NCBI RefSeq assembly: GCF_001421965.1
Contig: NZ_LMLP01000001.1
Span: 1 to 64,000 of the forward strand
DNA length: 64,000 nucleotides
Reading direction: 5' to 3'
Source of the DNA: Sphingomonas sp. Leaf67
GTDB lineage: Bacteria > Pseudomonadota > Alphaproteobacteria > Sphingomonadales > Sphingomonadaceae
The notes beneath the pieces were generated by a model. That model was given only the letters and a program-made list of their open reading frames with translations, did no database searches and was not told where the DNA came from. The stretch's first letter is position 1, and every line of letters begins with the position of its first letter. The position numbers and the translations under genes are program-made. This document shows, piece by piece, positions 8,280 through 17,897 of the stretch.

Positions 8280-8719
8280 GCCGGACCCGGTGGACGGTTC
8301 TGGTCGCCATCGTCGCCTTTCTCGCGGCGCTGGGCGGGGTACTTGCCGGTCGCATGATCGGCGATCGTCCTTCGACGGCGCATGGCGGTGAACTTCATGC
8401 CCTGCTCCATGACGACATGCGGTTGACGCCCGAGCAGATGCGCCGTCTCGACGCGCTGGAAGCGGGGTATGCGACGCAGCGTGCGGCGTTGCAGGCGCAG
8501 ATGCGCGCCGACAATGCGCGGCTGGCGCAGGCGATGGCCGCCGAGCAGGATGACGGCCCGCGCGTCGCCGCGGCAGTGGATGCGTCGCACAGGACGATGG
8601 GCACGTTGCAGAAAGCCACCCTCGCGCATGTCTTCGCGATGCGGCGACTGCTGCGTCCCGATCAGACCCCGGCGTTCGACCGGGCGGTGGCACGCGCGCT
8701 CACCCACCCCGCGCAGTGA
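8276..8719 (+). CDS. CnrX/NccX-like periplasmic heavy-metal sensor
   Basis: A 147-residue membrane-anchored periplasmic sensor. One N-terminal transmembrane helix (VLVAIVAFLAALGGVLAG) is followed by an all-helical domain. Likely metal ligands match the CnrX pattern: H-x3-H (HALLH, about residue 41) and H-x3-M (HVFAM, about residue 121). In CnrX, metal binding releases the sigma factor from CnrY. Here the downstream targets are copper genes, so the sensed metal may be copper rather than cobalt or nickel; that is inference. Both ends overlap neighbouring genes by 4 bp. Confidence 0.8.
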   Translation: MSRTRWTVLVAIVAFLAALGGVLAGRMIGDRPSTAHGGELHALLHDDMRLTPEQMRRLDALEAGYATQRAALQAQMRADNARLAQAMAAEQDDGPRVAAAVDASHRTMGTLQKATLAHVFAMRRLLRPDQTPAFDRAVARALTHPAQ

Positions 8720-9282
8720 CCGCAGCCGATCCCGGCCCCGATGACGGCGACCTGGCGGCAGAGGCACTGGCCGGCAGCGAAGCCGCTTTCGCATCGCTGA
8801 TGCAGCGTCATCGCAGCCGGGTGTATCGCCTGATCCTGAACAGCGTCGGCGATCCCGACGAAGCGCTCGATCTGGTGCAGGAGACGTTCCTGTCCGCCTA
8901 TCGCGCGCTCGGCCGCTATGACGGATCGCGCCCGATGGCGGCGTGGCTGGCGACGATCGCGCTGAACAAATGCCGCGACCTTGCGCGGCGGCGGGCGCTG
9001 CGGCGCTTCTTTTTCGGCGCACGATCGGTCGATGAGATGGCCGACTCGATCGCGACGAACGGTCCCGATCAGGCAGTGGCCGCCGAGCAGCGACAGGAAA
9101 CCGCCCGGCTGCGCGCTGCGATCGCGATGCTGCCTGCGACCCTGCGCGAACCGTTGTTGCTGTGCACGGTCGAGGAGATGCGGCAGTCCGACGCCGCCGC
9201 GCTGCTCGGCATTTCCACCAAGGCGGTCGAGACCCGCATCCGGCGCGCCCGCATCAGGCTCGCCGAATTGCTGGATGGTTGA
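8716..9282 (+). CDS. ECF-type RNA polymerase sigma factor (CnrH-like)
   Basis: A 188-residue sigma-70 family factor with region 2 (about residues 25-90; ASLMQRHRSRVYRL and DEALDLVQETFLSAYRAL) and region 4 (about 125-185; LPATLREPLLL, SDAAALLGISTKAVETR). Start is GTG at 8716, overlapping the stop of the sensor gene. Position after CnrY- and CnrX-like genes makes it the sigma factor they control. It probably drives its own operon and copAB, which follow within 52 bp. Confidence 0.9.
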   Translation: MTAADPGPDDGDLAAEALAGSEAAFASLMQRHRSRVYRLILNSVGDPDEALDLVQETFLSAYRALGRYDGSRPMAAWLATIALNKCRDLARRRALRRFFFGARSVDEMADSIATNGPDQAVAAEQRQETARLRAAIAMLPATLREPLLLCTVEEMRQSDAAALLGISTKAVETRIRRARIRLAELLDG

Positions 9283-9333
9283 GGGGGCGGTGCCCGTGCT
9301 GCGTATGACCGGATGGATGACGAGGATTTTTGC

Positions 9334-11175
9334 ATGACGACGACGATCGATCGCCGCCGGTTGTTACGGGGCGTGGCGCTGGGCGGCGGCGCGATGACGC
9401 TCGGCGCATGGACGCCGCTTGGCGCACGACAGGCGACGAACGGCCCCGTGGTGTCGGGCGACCTGATCGAACTGCGGATCGGCCGGATCAACCGCATGGT
9501 CGATGGCCGCCCGTCGCGCAGCATCGGCATCAACGGCATGTCCCCCGCCCCGCTGATCCGCCTGCGCGAAGGGCAACGCGCGCGGATCCGCGTCGTCAAC
9601 GATCTCGACGTAGAAACCTCGCTGCACTGGCACGGGCTGCTGGTGCCGTTCCAATATGACGGCGTGCCCGGCATCTCCTTTCCCGGTATCCCGGCGGGAC
9701 AGAGCTTCCTGTACGATTTCCCGGTCCGGCAGAACGGGACCTACTGGTATCACAGCCATTCGGGCGGGCAGGAACAGGCGGGGCTGTACGGCCCGATCGT
9801 CATCGATCCCGCCGCCCCCGACCCCGTCGCCTTCGACCGGGAGCATGTCATCGTCCTGTCCGACCATAGCCAGTCGAGTCCCGCCACGATCTTTCGCAAG
9901 ATGAAGCTGCAACCCGGCTATTATAACTTCCAGCGCCAGACGCTGGTCGGCTTGCTGGCGGGTCGCGACCAGAGCGCGAAGGACCGCGCCGAATGGGGCA
10001 AGATGCGGATGGACCCCGCCGATATCGCCGACGCGACCGGGGCGACCTATACCTACCTGGTCAACGGCCATGGTCCGGTCGACAACTGGACCGGCGCGTT
10101 CACCCCCGGCGAGCGGGTGCGGCTGCGGATCGTCAATGCCTCGGCGATGACGACGTTCAACGTGCGCATCCCCGGCCTGCCGCTGACGATCGTGCAGTCC
10201 GACGGGCTGAACGTGCAGCCGGTGACCGTCGACGAGTTCCAGATCGGCGTCGCGGAAACCTATGATGCGATCGTCACCCCCGGCGACGCGGCCTATACGC
10301 TGGTCGGGGAAAGCGTCGACCGGTCGGGCATGGCCCGCGCGACGTTCACCCCCCGCCCCGGCCTGACCGCGCCGGTCCCGCCGCTGCGGGCCCGCCCGCT
10401 CGCGACGATGACCGATATGGGCATGGGTGGCATGGGGAATGAAAGCAAACCCGGTCGTCCCGACCCGACCGCCGAACAGAATGCCTCGCGTCGTCTCGCC
10501 ACGACGGCGCAGACGCAGGCACAGCCCGCACCGGACCACGCCGCGATGGGCCATGATGGCGCGGCGAGCGATGAAATGGGCGGCATGGGCGGCATGGGCG
10601 GCGGCATGGCCGAGATGGATCATGGCATGCGCGACTTCGCCAACGCGCCGGGCGTCGCGAAGACACCGGGCGTCCAGACGATCTCGCCGATGGCAGCCGA
10701 CCGCACCGACTATCCGGGACAGGGGCTGGAGGATGCCGGCCACCGCGTGCTGACCTATCGCCAGCTGCGCTCGCTCGATCGTAATCCCGACGTCCGCGCG
10801 CCGGGTCGCCAGATCGACATCCACCTGACCGGCAACATGGAACGCTTCATGTGGGGGTTCGACGGCAAGCGGATGGTCGACACCCATGAACCCTTTGCTT
10901 TTGCCGAAGGGGAGCGGGTCCGCATCAACCTGATCAACGACACGATGATGGCGCATCCGATCCATCTGCACGGCCATTTCTTTGAGCTCGTCACCGGGCA
11001 TGGCGACCATAGTCCCCGCAAGCATACGGTGCTGGTGCAACCGGGCGGGATCGTCAGTCTCGACCTGACCGCCGATGCGGTCGGCGACTGGGCGTTTCAT
11101 TGCCATATGCTCTACCACATGCTCGCCGGCATGATGCGCGTCGTCTCGGTCCGTCCGCAGGGAGCCGCCGCATGA
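9334..11175 (+). CDS. copA: Copper resistance multicopper oxidase CopA
   Basis: A 613-residue periplasmic multicopper oxidase that oxidises or sequesters copper. A Tat signal (DRRRLLRGVALGGGA) leads the protein. Copper-ligand motifs are SLHWHG (about residue 95), YWYHSHS (about 136), HPIHLHGHF (about 540) and HCHMLYHMLAGMM (about 588). A Met/His-rich insert (about 360-430; repeated MGGMG) is typical of CopA. The ATG at 9334 is preferred over 9313 because GAGGA lies seven bases upstream of it and the Tat motif is then near the N-terminus. The stop overlaps copB (ATGA). Confidence 0.93.
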   Translation: MTTTIDRRRLLRGVALGGGAMTLGAWTPLGARQATNGPVVSGDLIELRIGRINRMVDGRPSRSIGINGMSPAPLIRLREGQRARIRVVNDLDVETSLHWHGLLVPFQYDGVPGISFPGIPAGQSFLYDFPVRQNGTYWYHSHSGGQEQAGLYGPIVIDPAAPDPVAFDREHVIVLSDHSQSSPATIFRKMKLQPGYYNFQRQTLVGLLAGRDQSAKDRAEWGKMRMDPADIADATGATYTYLVNGHGPVDNWTGAFTPGERVRLRIVNASAMTTFNVRIPGLPLTIVQSDGLNVQPVTVDEFQIGVAETYDAIVTPGDAAYTLVGESVDRSGMARATFTPRPGLTAPVPPLRARPLATMTDMGMGGMGNESKPGRPDPTAEQNASRRLATTAQTQAQPAPDHAAMGHDGAASDEMGGMGGMGGGMAEMDHGMRDFANAPGVAKTPGVQTISPMAADRTDYPGQGLEDAGHRVLTYRQLRSLDRNPDVRAPGRQIDIHLTGNMERFMWGFDGKRMVDTHEPFAFAEGERVRINLINDTMMAHPIHLHGHFFELVTGHGDHSPRKHTVLVQPGGIVSLDLTADAVGDWAFHCHMLYHMLAGMMRVVSVRPQGAAA

Positions 11176-12089
11176 TCCGCACCCTCGCCACGCTGCTCGC
11201 GCTCGCCGCTGCCGTCCCCGCCGTCGCGCAGGACCATAGCCATATGGACCATATGCAGATGCCGCCCGCGGCACCTGCACAATCCAAGGCGCAGCCGGCC
11301 GAGAAGACCACCGAACCGGCCTCGCCCGCCGAAGCGGGCGAACCCACCGGCACTGATCAGTCGCCCGGGAGCGCGCCGCCCCCGCCGGTCCCGATGCCGC
11401 ATTACGCCGACCGCGTCTGGGGCGGCGATGTCATGGCCCGGTCGCGCGATGCGATGATGGCCGAGGAAGGCGGCGGCCAGCGCTTCGCCCAGCTCCTGTT
11501 CGACCGTGCCGAGTGGAAGGACGGCGGCTATGCGTGGGAAGGCGAGGGCTGGTATGGCGGCGACATCCACCGCCTCGTCGTCAAGAGCGAGGGTGAAGGC
11601 GGCGACCGCCTCGACGCTGCCGAAGTCCAGGCGCTGTATTCGCGCGCGATCGATCCTTATTTCAACCTGCAGGCCGGCATCCGGCAGGACATCCGCCCGA
11701 CCCCGGCGCGAACCTATCTGACGGTCGGTGTCGAGGGCCTCGCCCCCTATTGGTTCGAACTGAACGCCGCCGCATTCCTCTCGACCAAAGGCGAGTTGCT
11801 CGGCCGGATCGAGGGCTATTACGATCAGCGCCTCACCCAGCGGCTGATCCTGCAACCGCGCGCCGAACTGAACCTGTCCGCACAGGACATACGCGAGACC
11901 GGTACGGGATCGGGGCTGACGAATGCCGAACTGGGCCTCCGCCTGCGGTACGAGATCGCCCGCGAATTTGCGCCCTATGTCGGGGTGAACTGGGAACGTC
12001 GCTTCGGCGATACCCGGCGCTTCGGCCGCGCGGCGGGCGAGGATAGCGGCGGCATCGGTCTGGTCGCCGGCATCCGTGCATGGTTTTAA
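11172..12089 (+). CDS. copB: Copper resistance outer-membrane protein CopB
   Basis: A 305-residue CopB. A signal peptide (about 20 residues) is followed by a short His/Met copper-binding stretch (DHSHMDHMQM), a Pro-rich linker, and a beta-barrel domain starting PHYADRVWGGDVMARSR. The protein ends in an aromatic residue (WF), as expected for an outer-membrane protein. It overlaps copA by 4 bp, so the pair is translationally coupled and part of the sigma-factor-led operon. Confidence 0.92.
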   Translation: MIRTLATLLALAAAVPAVAQDHSHMDHMQMPPAAPAQSKAQPAEKTTEPASPAEAGEPTGTDQSPGSAPPPPVPMPHYADRVWGGDVMARSRDAMMAEEGGGQRFAQLLFDRAEWKDGGYAWEGEGWYGGDIHRLVVKSEGEGGDRLDAAEVQALYSRAIDPYFNLQAGIRQDIRPTPARTYLTVGVEGLAPYWFELNAAAFLSTKGELLGRIEGYYDQRLTQRLILQPRAELNLSAQDIRETGTGSGLTNAELGLRLRYEIAREFAPYVGVNWERRFGDTRRFGRAAGEDSGGIGLVAGIRAWF

Positions 12090-12137
12090 CCCCGCGCATT
12101 CGTCGTTAGAGCGCCCCGACCAACAGGGGAAAAGTCG

Positions 12138-13019
12138 ATGCCGGTTTCCGACGCAGCGGGGTCGCCCGCCTATGTGCTGACGCTGTCATGCGCCGACCGC
12201 GTCGGGATCGTCGCGGCGGTCAGCGGGCATCTGGCGCGGATCGACGGCTTCATCCTCGACAGCCAGCAATATGCCGATCTGGAAGCCGGCCGTTTCTTCA
12301 TGCGCGTGGAATTCGCCGGCGCCGGCCCGGCCTTTCCGGTCGACCTCGACGCACTGGTGCAGGGGTTCGCGGCGATCGGCGACGACTTCGCGCTCGACTG
12401 GTCGATCGTTCCCCTTGCCGAGCGGATGCGCGTGCTGATCGCCGTGTCGAAAGGCAGCCATTGCCTCAACGACCTGCTCCACCGGTGGAAGACCGGCGAC
12501 CTGCCGGTCGAGATCGTCGGCGTCGTTTCGAACCACCAGTCGCTGCGCGCGCTGACCGAATGGCATGGCGTGCCGTTCCATTACCTGCCGATCGTTGACG
12601 GCGACCGGCTGGGACAGGAAGCGGCGATGCTGCGAGTGTTCGAACAATCCGATGCGCAATTGCTGGTGCTCGCCCGCTATATGCAGGTGCTCGGCAGCGA
12701 CCTGTCGCAGCGGCTGGCGGGGCGCTGCATCAACATCCATCACAGCTTCCTGCCGAGCTTCAAGGGCGCCCGCCCCTATGCCCGCGCGCATGAGCGCGGC
12801 GTCAAGCTGATCGGCGCGACGGCCCATTATGTCACCGGCGATCTCGACGAAGGCCCGATCATCGAACAGGCGGTCGAACGTGTCGACCACCGCGACACCG
12901 AAGCCGATTTGATCCGCATCGGCCGCGATGTCGAGGCGCAGGTGCTGGCCCGCGCCGTCCGCTGGGCAGCGGAACGGCGGGTGTTTTTGAACGGTCACCG
13001 GACGGTGGTGTTTCGATAA
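12138..13019 (+). CDS. purU: Formyltetrahydrofolate deformylase
   Basis: A 293-residue cytosolic enzyme that hydrolyses 10-formyl-THF to formate and THF, balancing one-carbon units for purine synthesis. An N-terminal ACT domain (about 10-85; LTLSCADRVGIVAAVSGHLA) is followed by a formyltransferase-like domain. It shows NIHHSFLPSFKGARPY, the HYVTGDLDEGPIIEQ segment, and the active-site Asn/His/Asp set. Length matches the family. A stem-loop follows, and the next gene converges on it. Confidence 0.93.
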   Translation: MPVSDAAGSPAYVLTLSCADRVGIVAAVSGHLARIDGFILDSQQYADLEAGRFFMRVEFAGAGPAFPVDLDALVQGFAAIGDDFALDWSIVPLAERMRVLIAVSKGSHCLNDLLHRWKTGDLPVEIVGVVSNHQSLRALTEWHGVPFHYLPIVDGDRLGQEAAMLRVFEQSDAQLLVLARYMQVLGSDLSQRLAGRCINIHHSFLPSFKGARPYARAHERGVKLIGATAHYVTGDLDEGPIIEQAVERVDHRDTEADLIRIGRDVEAQVLARAVRWAAERRVFLNGHRTVVFR

Positions 13020-13034
13020 GGTCCGATGTGCCCC

Positions 13035-13080
13035 GAACCGTTCGCGCCAGCAGGGCCTGAGCCCTCGGGACGAACGGTTC
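13035..13080. terminator. Stem-loop between convergent genes (bidirectional terminator or repeat)
   Basis: A 10-bp perfect inverted repeat (13035-13044 with 13071-13080) encloses a second perfect 5-bp hairpin (13052-13056 with 13061-13065). It lies in the 79-bp gap between convergent purU and the SDR gene, the right place for a two-way terminator. It could equally be a dispersed palindromic repeat. There is no strong U-tract on either side. Confidence 0.5.
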
Positions 13081-13098
13081 AGTTTGCGAACGATCGTC

Positions 13099-13869
13099 CT
13101 ACTCCCCGTCGGGCTTTGCCATGTTCGTGTGCATCTTCGCCAGCACGCTGTCCGGCGTGATATGGCTGATCGCGGCTTGCAGCTTGTTCTTCGCCCCCGA
13201 CACGACATGCGCCGATCCGGCCATCACCGCGTCCCAGCCATTACGCGCAGTCTTCGCCGGATCTTCCTTCGAATCATCCTTGCCGACCGGTGTATCCATC
13301 ATGCCGGCACGTTCGAAGAAGCGGGTATCCGTCGGCCCCGGCATCAGCACCGTGATCGTCACCCCGCTGTCCTTCAACTCCTCGCGCAGGGCATAGGCGA
13401 AGCTGTCGAGATACGCCTTGGTCGCGTTGTATACCGCCTGATAGCTGCCAGGGATCAGGCCGGCGATCGATCCGGTGATGAGGATGCGCCCCTCGCCCCG
13501 CGCCGCCATGTCGCGCGCCACCTTTTGCAGCAGGTACGTCGTGCCGGTGACGTTGGTATCGATGACCCGACGCCACGCCGACACGTCCTGCTCGATGAAC
13601 GCATGACCCAAACCGCGCCCGGCATTGGCAATCAGCAGGTCGACCGGCCGCCCGGCCACCTCGTCCAGCAACCGGTCGTTGCCCTCGAACGTCGCCAGAT
13701 CGGCCTCGACCGCCCACACTGCTCCCCCACCGAAATCGTCGGCGGCAACGGTGATCTGCGGTTCGTCGGCAACGACGATCAGATCATAGCCTTCCGCCCC
13801 CGCGATCTTTGCCAGTTCATACCCGATCCCGGTCGAGGCACCGGTGATTACTGCCAGTTTGTTCGCCAT
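13099..13869 (-). CDS. Short-chain dehydrogenase/reductase
   Basis: A 256-residue SDR with TGASTGIG loop, NAG motif, serine (LITGS) and YNATK. It resembles general short-chain dehydrogenases of the DltE/YqjQ type. A C-terminal extension (after ARNGWDAVMAG) is Lys/Ala-rich. The start overlaps the stop of the alcohol dehydrogenase gene (ATGA at 13866-13869 read on the minus strand), so the two are translationally coupled. With the SRPBCC gene upstream this makes a three-gene operon. Substrate unknown. Confidence 0.87.
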   Translation of the reverse strand: MANKLAVITGASTGIGYELAKIAGAEGYDLIVVADEPQITVAADDFGGGAVWAVEADLATFEGNDRLLDEVAGRPVDLLIANAGRGLGHAFIEQDVSAWRRVIDTNVTGTTYLLQKVARDMAARGEGRILITGSIAGLIPGSYQAVYNATKAYLDSFAYALREELKDSGVTITVLMPGPTDTRFFERAGMMDTPVGKDDSKEDPAKTARNGWDAVMAGSAHVVSGAKNKLQAAISHITPDSVLAKMHTNMAKPDGE

Positions 13870-15071
13870 CACGCTTCTCCCGTCGCGGCGGCCTTTGCCC
13901 AGTCGGGCTTCAGCACGACCTTGGTGCAGACATTCTGTTCGTCGTGGAATTTCTGGTAGCCCCTGGGCGCATCCTCCAGCGCCATCCGGTCGGAAATCAT
14001 GAAGGTCGTGTCGATCTTGTCCTCCATGATGGCAGCCAACAGGCCCGGCAGATAGCGCTGCACATGGGTCTGCCCGGTCTTGAGCGTCAGCCCCTTTTCC
14101 ATCAGCGCACCGAACGGAAATTTGTCGATCAATCCGCCATAGACGCCCGGCACCGAGACCCGTCCGCCCTTGCGGCAAGCGACGATCGCCTGACGCAAGG
14201 CATGCGGTCGATCGGTGCCGAGAAAGGTCGATGCCTTGATCTGGTCGACGATATTGTCGACGAACATCCCATGGCTTTCGAGGCCGACACTGTCGATCAC
14301 CGCATCGGGACCGATCCCGCCGGTCATCGTCATCAGCGCATCGTAGATATCGGTTTCCTCGAAATTGAGGACCTCCGCCCCTAATCCCTTGGCCAGTGAG
14401 AGGCGGTGCGGGAAGTGATCGATCGCGATCACCCGGTGCGCACCCATCAGCAACGCCGACTGGATCGCGAACAGCCCGACCGGGCCGCATCCCCAGACCG
14501 CCACGATATCGCCGTCCTCGATATCGGCATTTTCTGCCGCCATCCATCCGGTCGGCAGGATGTCGGACAGGAACAGCACCTTATCGTCCTCGACCCCGTC
14601 GGGGATCACGATCGGCCCGACATCGCTGAACGGGACACGGACATATTCCGCCTGTCCGCCGGGATAGCCGCCGGTCATATGGCTGTATCCGAACAGAGCC
14701 GACCCGACCTGTCCCCACAATTCCTGCGCAATATCCTGATTGTCGGCAGGGTTGCCGTTGTCGCAACCCGAATATTGCTGCTTCGAACAATGGTAGCAGC
14801 TGCCACAGGCGATAACGAAGGGCACGACGACGCGCTGACCCTTCTTCAGCGTGGATTTCGGCCCCGTCTCGACGACTTCGCCCATGAATTCGTGGCCGAG
14901 TATATCGCCGGCCTTCATCGTCGGGATATAGCCGTCATACAGGTGCAGGTCAGACCCGCAGATTGCGGTCGACGTGATCTTGATGATCGCATCGCGTGGG
15001 TTGATGATCTCGGGATCGGGAACGGTATCGACGCGGACGTCGTGCTTGCCGTGCCAGGTAAGTGCGCGCAT
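13869..15071 (-). CDS. Zinc-dependent alcohol dehydrogenase (formaldehyde-dehydrogenase-like)
   Basis: A 400-residue medium-chain dehydrogenase. Catalytic zinc ligands are in [10 protein letters not shown] and GHEFMGEV, and the structural-zinc cysteines in [15 protein letters not shown]. The nucleotide-binding region is [14 protein letters not shown]. The extended length and YSGCDN segment resemble glutathione-independent formaldehyde dehydrogenase and threonine dehydrogenase-like members, but the substrate is not determined. It is the middle gene of the SRPBCC-ADH-SDR operon. Confidence 0.9.
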   Translation of the reverse strand: MRALTWHGKHDVRVDTVPDPEIINPRDAIIKITSTAICGSDLHLYDGYIPTMKAGDILGHEFMGEVVETGPKSTLKKGQRVVVPFVIACGSCYHCSKQQYSGCDNGNPADNQDIAQELWGQVGSALFGYSHMTGGYPGGQAEYVRVPFSDVGPIVIPDGVEDDKVLFLSDILPTGWMAAENADIEDGDIVAVWGCGPVGLFAIQSALLMGAHRVIAIDHFPHRLSLAKGLGAEVLNFEETDIYDALMTMTGGIGPDAVIDSVGLESHGMFVDNIVDQIKASTFLGTDRPHALRQAIVACRKGGRVSVPGVYGGLIDKFPFGALMEKGLTLKTGQTHVQRYLPGLLAAIMEDKIDTTFMISDRMALEDAPRGYQKFHDEQNVCTKVVLKPDWAKAAATGEA

Positions 15072-15086
15072 CGCCGGCTCCTTCTT

Positions 15087-15665
15087 TTAAGACTTGGGTT
15101 CGCGGTTGGGCGGCGTGGTCGTCGCGATCTCGCCGGTTTCCATCAGCTGCTTGAACCGGCGCAGATCACGGCGCGACTGGATCGCCGGTTCCTTCTGCGT
15201 CACCTTGGCAACCAGCTTGCCGAAAATGCCGGCGAGTGGAGAATAGGCGATCATTGACGTGACCACCGTGCCGCGTCCGGGGGCCGCTTCGTGAAACGAT
15301 ACCCAGCCGCTGTTCGGCACGTCGCTATTTTCGGCGCGCCAGCCGATACGTTCGCCATCAACATCTTCGGTAACGATGGCGTCCCATTCGTACTGCCCGT
15401 TGGGGCCGGCTACCGTCCAGTGCGATCGGTCGCGATCGTGCACCTCGATCGCCTGAACATTCTGCATGAACGTCGCCAGATTCTGGAAGTCGCGCCAATA
15501 GGCATAGAGTTCGCCGGCCGGTCGGTTGATGGTCACCGCAACGCCGGACACCGACGACTCGCCGTTCGGTGCGGCCTCGCCGCGTTCGGCCCCGTCCTTC
15601 GATGTGAAGGCAGGCGCATCGTCCCGTTCGATATCATCGGGGTGTTCGCTTCGGGCCATGGTCAT
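15087..15665 (-). CDS. SRPBCC-family (polyketide cyclase/START-like) protein
   Basis: A 192-residue soluble protein with an acidic N-terminal tail (about 1-40) and a START-like domain (VAVTINRPAGELYAYWRDFQNL opening, then the WTVAGPNGQYEW and ERIGWRAEN strands) that usually forms a hydrophobic ligand cavity. AGGAG lies three bases before the chosen ATG; a second ATG six bases later is also possible. It is the first gene of the operon with an alcohol dehydrogenase and an SDR, so it may bind or present their hydrophobic substrate. That role is inference. Confidence 0.82.
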   Translation of the reverse strand: MTMARSEHPDDIERDDAPAFTSKDGAERGEAAPNGESSVSGVAVTINRPAGELYAYWRDFQNLATFMQNVQAIEVHDRDRSHWTVAGPNGQYEWDAIVTEDVDGERIGWRAENSDVPNSGWVSFHEAAPGRGTVVTSMIAYSPLAGIFGKLVAKVTQKEPAIQSRRDLRRFKQLMETGEIATTTPPNREPKS

Positions 15666-15837
15666 GCTCTCCTGTCCGCCGAACCCAGCGGCCCGGCGAA
15701 TTGATCCATGTTAAATATTTGTTCTAGCTGCGGTTTTTAACCACCGCATCCTCAACCACTGTCGCCCAGCCCTGTTCCGGGCCAACTGCCACTTTACCGG
15801 TCAACGGTACGGATTTGCAGACGGGGCGCGCCGCGCT

Positions 15838-17289
15838 ATGCGATCGGCCATGCATGGTGCCCCGCTCACGCTTCACAATTCGCTGACTCGCAGCCTCCAG
15901 CGGTTCGAACCGCTCGACCCGGTAAAGGGCGTGCGCGTCTATTCGTGCGGGCCGACCGTCTACAACTATGCCCATATCGGCAATCTGCGCGCGTACGTCT
16001 TCACCGATACGCTCAGCCGGGTGTTGCGGTGGAAAGGCTATGCGCTCACCCATGTCATCAACATCACCGATGTCGGCCATCTGACCTCCGACGCCGATGC
16101 CGGTGACGACAAGATGGAGGCGGCGGCAAAGGCGCGCGCCCAGTCGATCTGGGACATCGCCGCGCACTACACCGCCGCGTTCAAGGGCAATCTGGGCGAC
16201 CTCAACATCGACGACCCGACGCGCTGGTCGGTGGCGACCGATCACATCGCCGAGATGATCGCCTTTGCCGAACGCATCGCACCCGAGCATTGCTACGAAC
16301 TCGACAGCGGTCTCTATTTCGACAGCAGCAGCGTGCCGAACTATGGCGCGCTGGCCGGCGGGCACGACGATGCCGGCGAAGGCCGCATCGATCCCGTCGC
16401 GGGCAAGCGCCATCCGCAGGACTTCGCCATCTGGCGCAAGACCCCGCCGGGCGAGACGCGGCAGATGGAATGGGACTCACCCTGGGGAAAGGGCGCGCCG
16501 GGCTGGCATCTCGAATGCTCGGTGATGAGCCTCAAATATCTGGGGGCGCCGTTCGACATCCACACCGGCGGCATCGACCATCGCGAAATCCACCACCCGA
16601 ACGAAATCGCCCAGAACCAGGCCTATTGCGGTTGCGCCGACAGCGGTGCCGCCTTCTGGATGCATAACAACTTCCTCGTCGAACGCTCCGGCAAGATGTC
16701 GAAGTCGAAGGGCGTGTTCACCACCCTCCAGACGCTGATCGACGGCGGCGTCCATCCGCTCGCCTATCGGATGATGTGCCTGTCGGCGCAGTATCGTTCC
16801 GAACTGGAATTTTCGGCCGACAATCTGGTCGCGGCGCTGACCCGGCTGAAGCGGCTGGCGATGACCGTCGTCGCCCTGCGTACCCGCGCGTCGGGTACCG
16901 GCGATGCGACGAAGGCGGCGGCCTATCGCGAACGCCTCGATGCGGCCGTTTCCGACGACCTCAATACGCCGCGCGCGCTGCCGGTGCTCGACGAGCTGCT
17001 CGCCGACAAGAAGCTGACGCCTGCCGACCGGCTGGCGGCGCTCGTCGATTTCGACGCGGTGCTGGGCCTCGGTCTCGCCACCCTCGAACGCGCCGACCTG
17101 CGTGTCCGTCCGGCCGGTGCGATCATCGACGCCGACGCGATCGAAGCCCGCCTGTCCGACCGCCGCGAAGCCCGCGCTGCGAAGGATTTCGCGAAGGGCG
17201 ACGCGATCCGCGACGAACTGACCGCCGCGGGCGTGGAGGTCATGGACGGCGACCCGCTCGGCTGGGACTGGCGGCCGACGCTGGGATAG
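15838..17289 (+). CDS. cysS: Cysteinyl-tRNA synthetase
   Basis: A 483-residue class I aminoacyl-tRNA synthetase that charges tRNA-Cys. The zinc/cysteine-binding Cys37 lies in VYSCGPTVYNYAHIGN, which also contains the HIGH-type motif (about 46-49). KMSKSKG is at about 285, and the GWHLECSVMS and HTGGIDHREIHHPNE zinc-site segments are present. Length matches the family. M1 or M5 may be the true start; neither has a strong ribosome site. Confidence 0.96.
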   Translation: MRSAMHGAPLTLHNSLTRSLQRFEPLDPVKGVRVYSCGPTVYNYAHIGNLRAYVFTDTLSRVLRWKGYALTHVINITDVGHLTSDADAGDDKMEAAAKARAQSIWDIAAHYTAAFKGNLGDLNIDDPTRWSVATDHIAEMIAFAERIAPEHCYELDSGLYFDSSSVPNYGALAGGHDDAGEGRIDPVAGKRHPQDFAIWRKTPPGETRQMEWDSPWGKGAPGWHLECSVMSLKYLGAPFDIHTGGIDHREIHHPNEIAQNQAYCGCADSGAAFWMHNNFLVERSGKMSKSKGVFTTLQTLIDGGVHPLAYRMMCLSAQYRSELEFSADNLVAALTRLKRLAMTVVALRTRASGTGDATKAAAYRERLDAAVSDDLNTPRALPVLDELLADKKLTPADRLAALVDFDAVLGLGLATLERADLRVRPAGAIIDADAIEARLSDRREARAAKDFAKGDAIRDELTAAGVEVMDGDPLGWDWRPTLG

Positions 17290-17359
17290 CATCCGCTAAC
17301 CCCTTGCTCCCGGCCCCGCTTCGCCTTCATACCCGGCCCGCGAATCATCGGGGGACGAT

Positions 17360-17800
17360 ATGCGGGGACAGGTGCTGGGCGTCGATCGGGACGGACGCGA
17401 GGGGCGGATCGCCGGCGACGACGGACAGCGTTACTGGTTCGAACCGGACGACTGGAGCGATCGCGTCGGCCCGGCGGTCGGCGCGCAGGTCGATTTCGAG
17501 GTATCGAACGGCCGCGCGCTGCGGATCTATCACGTCCCCGGCACCGTCGCGCCGGTCCCGGCGAACGACGATCGCCGTCGCCGCCCGCGCAAGGACAAGA
17601 TCGCCGCCGTGCTGTTCGCCTTCTTCCTCGGCACGCTCGGCATCCATCGTTTTTATCTTGGCAAGACCGGTTCGGGCATCGTCATGCTGCTGCTGACCTG
17701 CACCGTCGTCGGCCTGCTCGTCACCGGTATCTGGGCGCTGATCGACGCGATCCGCTATCTCGTGATGGACCATGACGAGTTCCATCACCGCTACGGCTGA
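17360..17800 (+). CDS. TM2-domain membrane protein
   Basis: A 146-residue protein. The N-terminal half (about 1-70) is a small beta-rich soluble region of unknown role. The C-terminal half is a TM2 domain: basic KDKIAAVLFAFFLGTLGIHRFYLG, a GSG turn, then a second transmembrane helix and WALIDAIRYL. TM2 proteins are inner-membrane proteins without an assigned bacterial function. It stands alone between cysS and the DAHP synthase gene. Confidence 0.85.
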   Translation: MRGQVLGVDRDGREGRIAGDDGQRYWFEPDDWSDRVGPAVGAQVDFEVSNGRALRIYHVPGTVAPVPANDDRRRRPRKDKIAAVLFAFFLGTLGIHRFYLGKTGSGIVMLLLTCTVVGLLVTGIWALIDAIRYLVMDHDEFHHRYG

Positions 17801-17897
17801 TCGAGCCGTCGATCCGGGCGGACAACCTTTCCTTCATTGCGCGAACGGCCGGTTTCGCGCATGGGAATTGCCCGAACCGACTTGATGGATACCGCAC

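Noticed and set aside
15724..15852. 43-codon minus-strand ORF overlapping the cysS start
   Set aside because: It has no ribosome site or family match and overlaps cysS antisense; probably chance.
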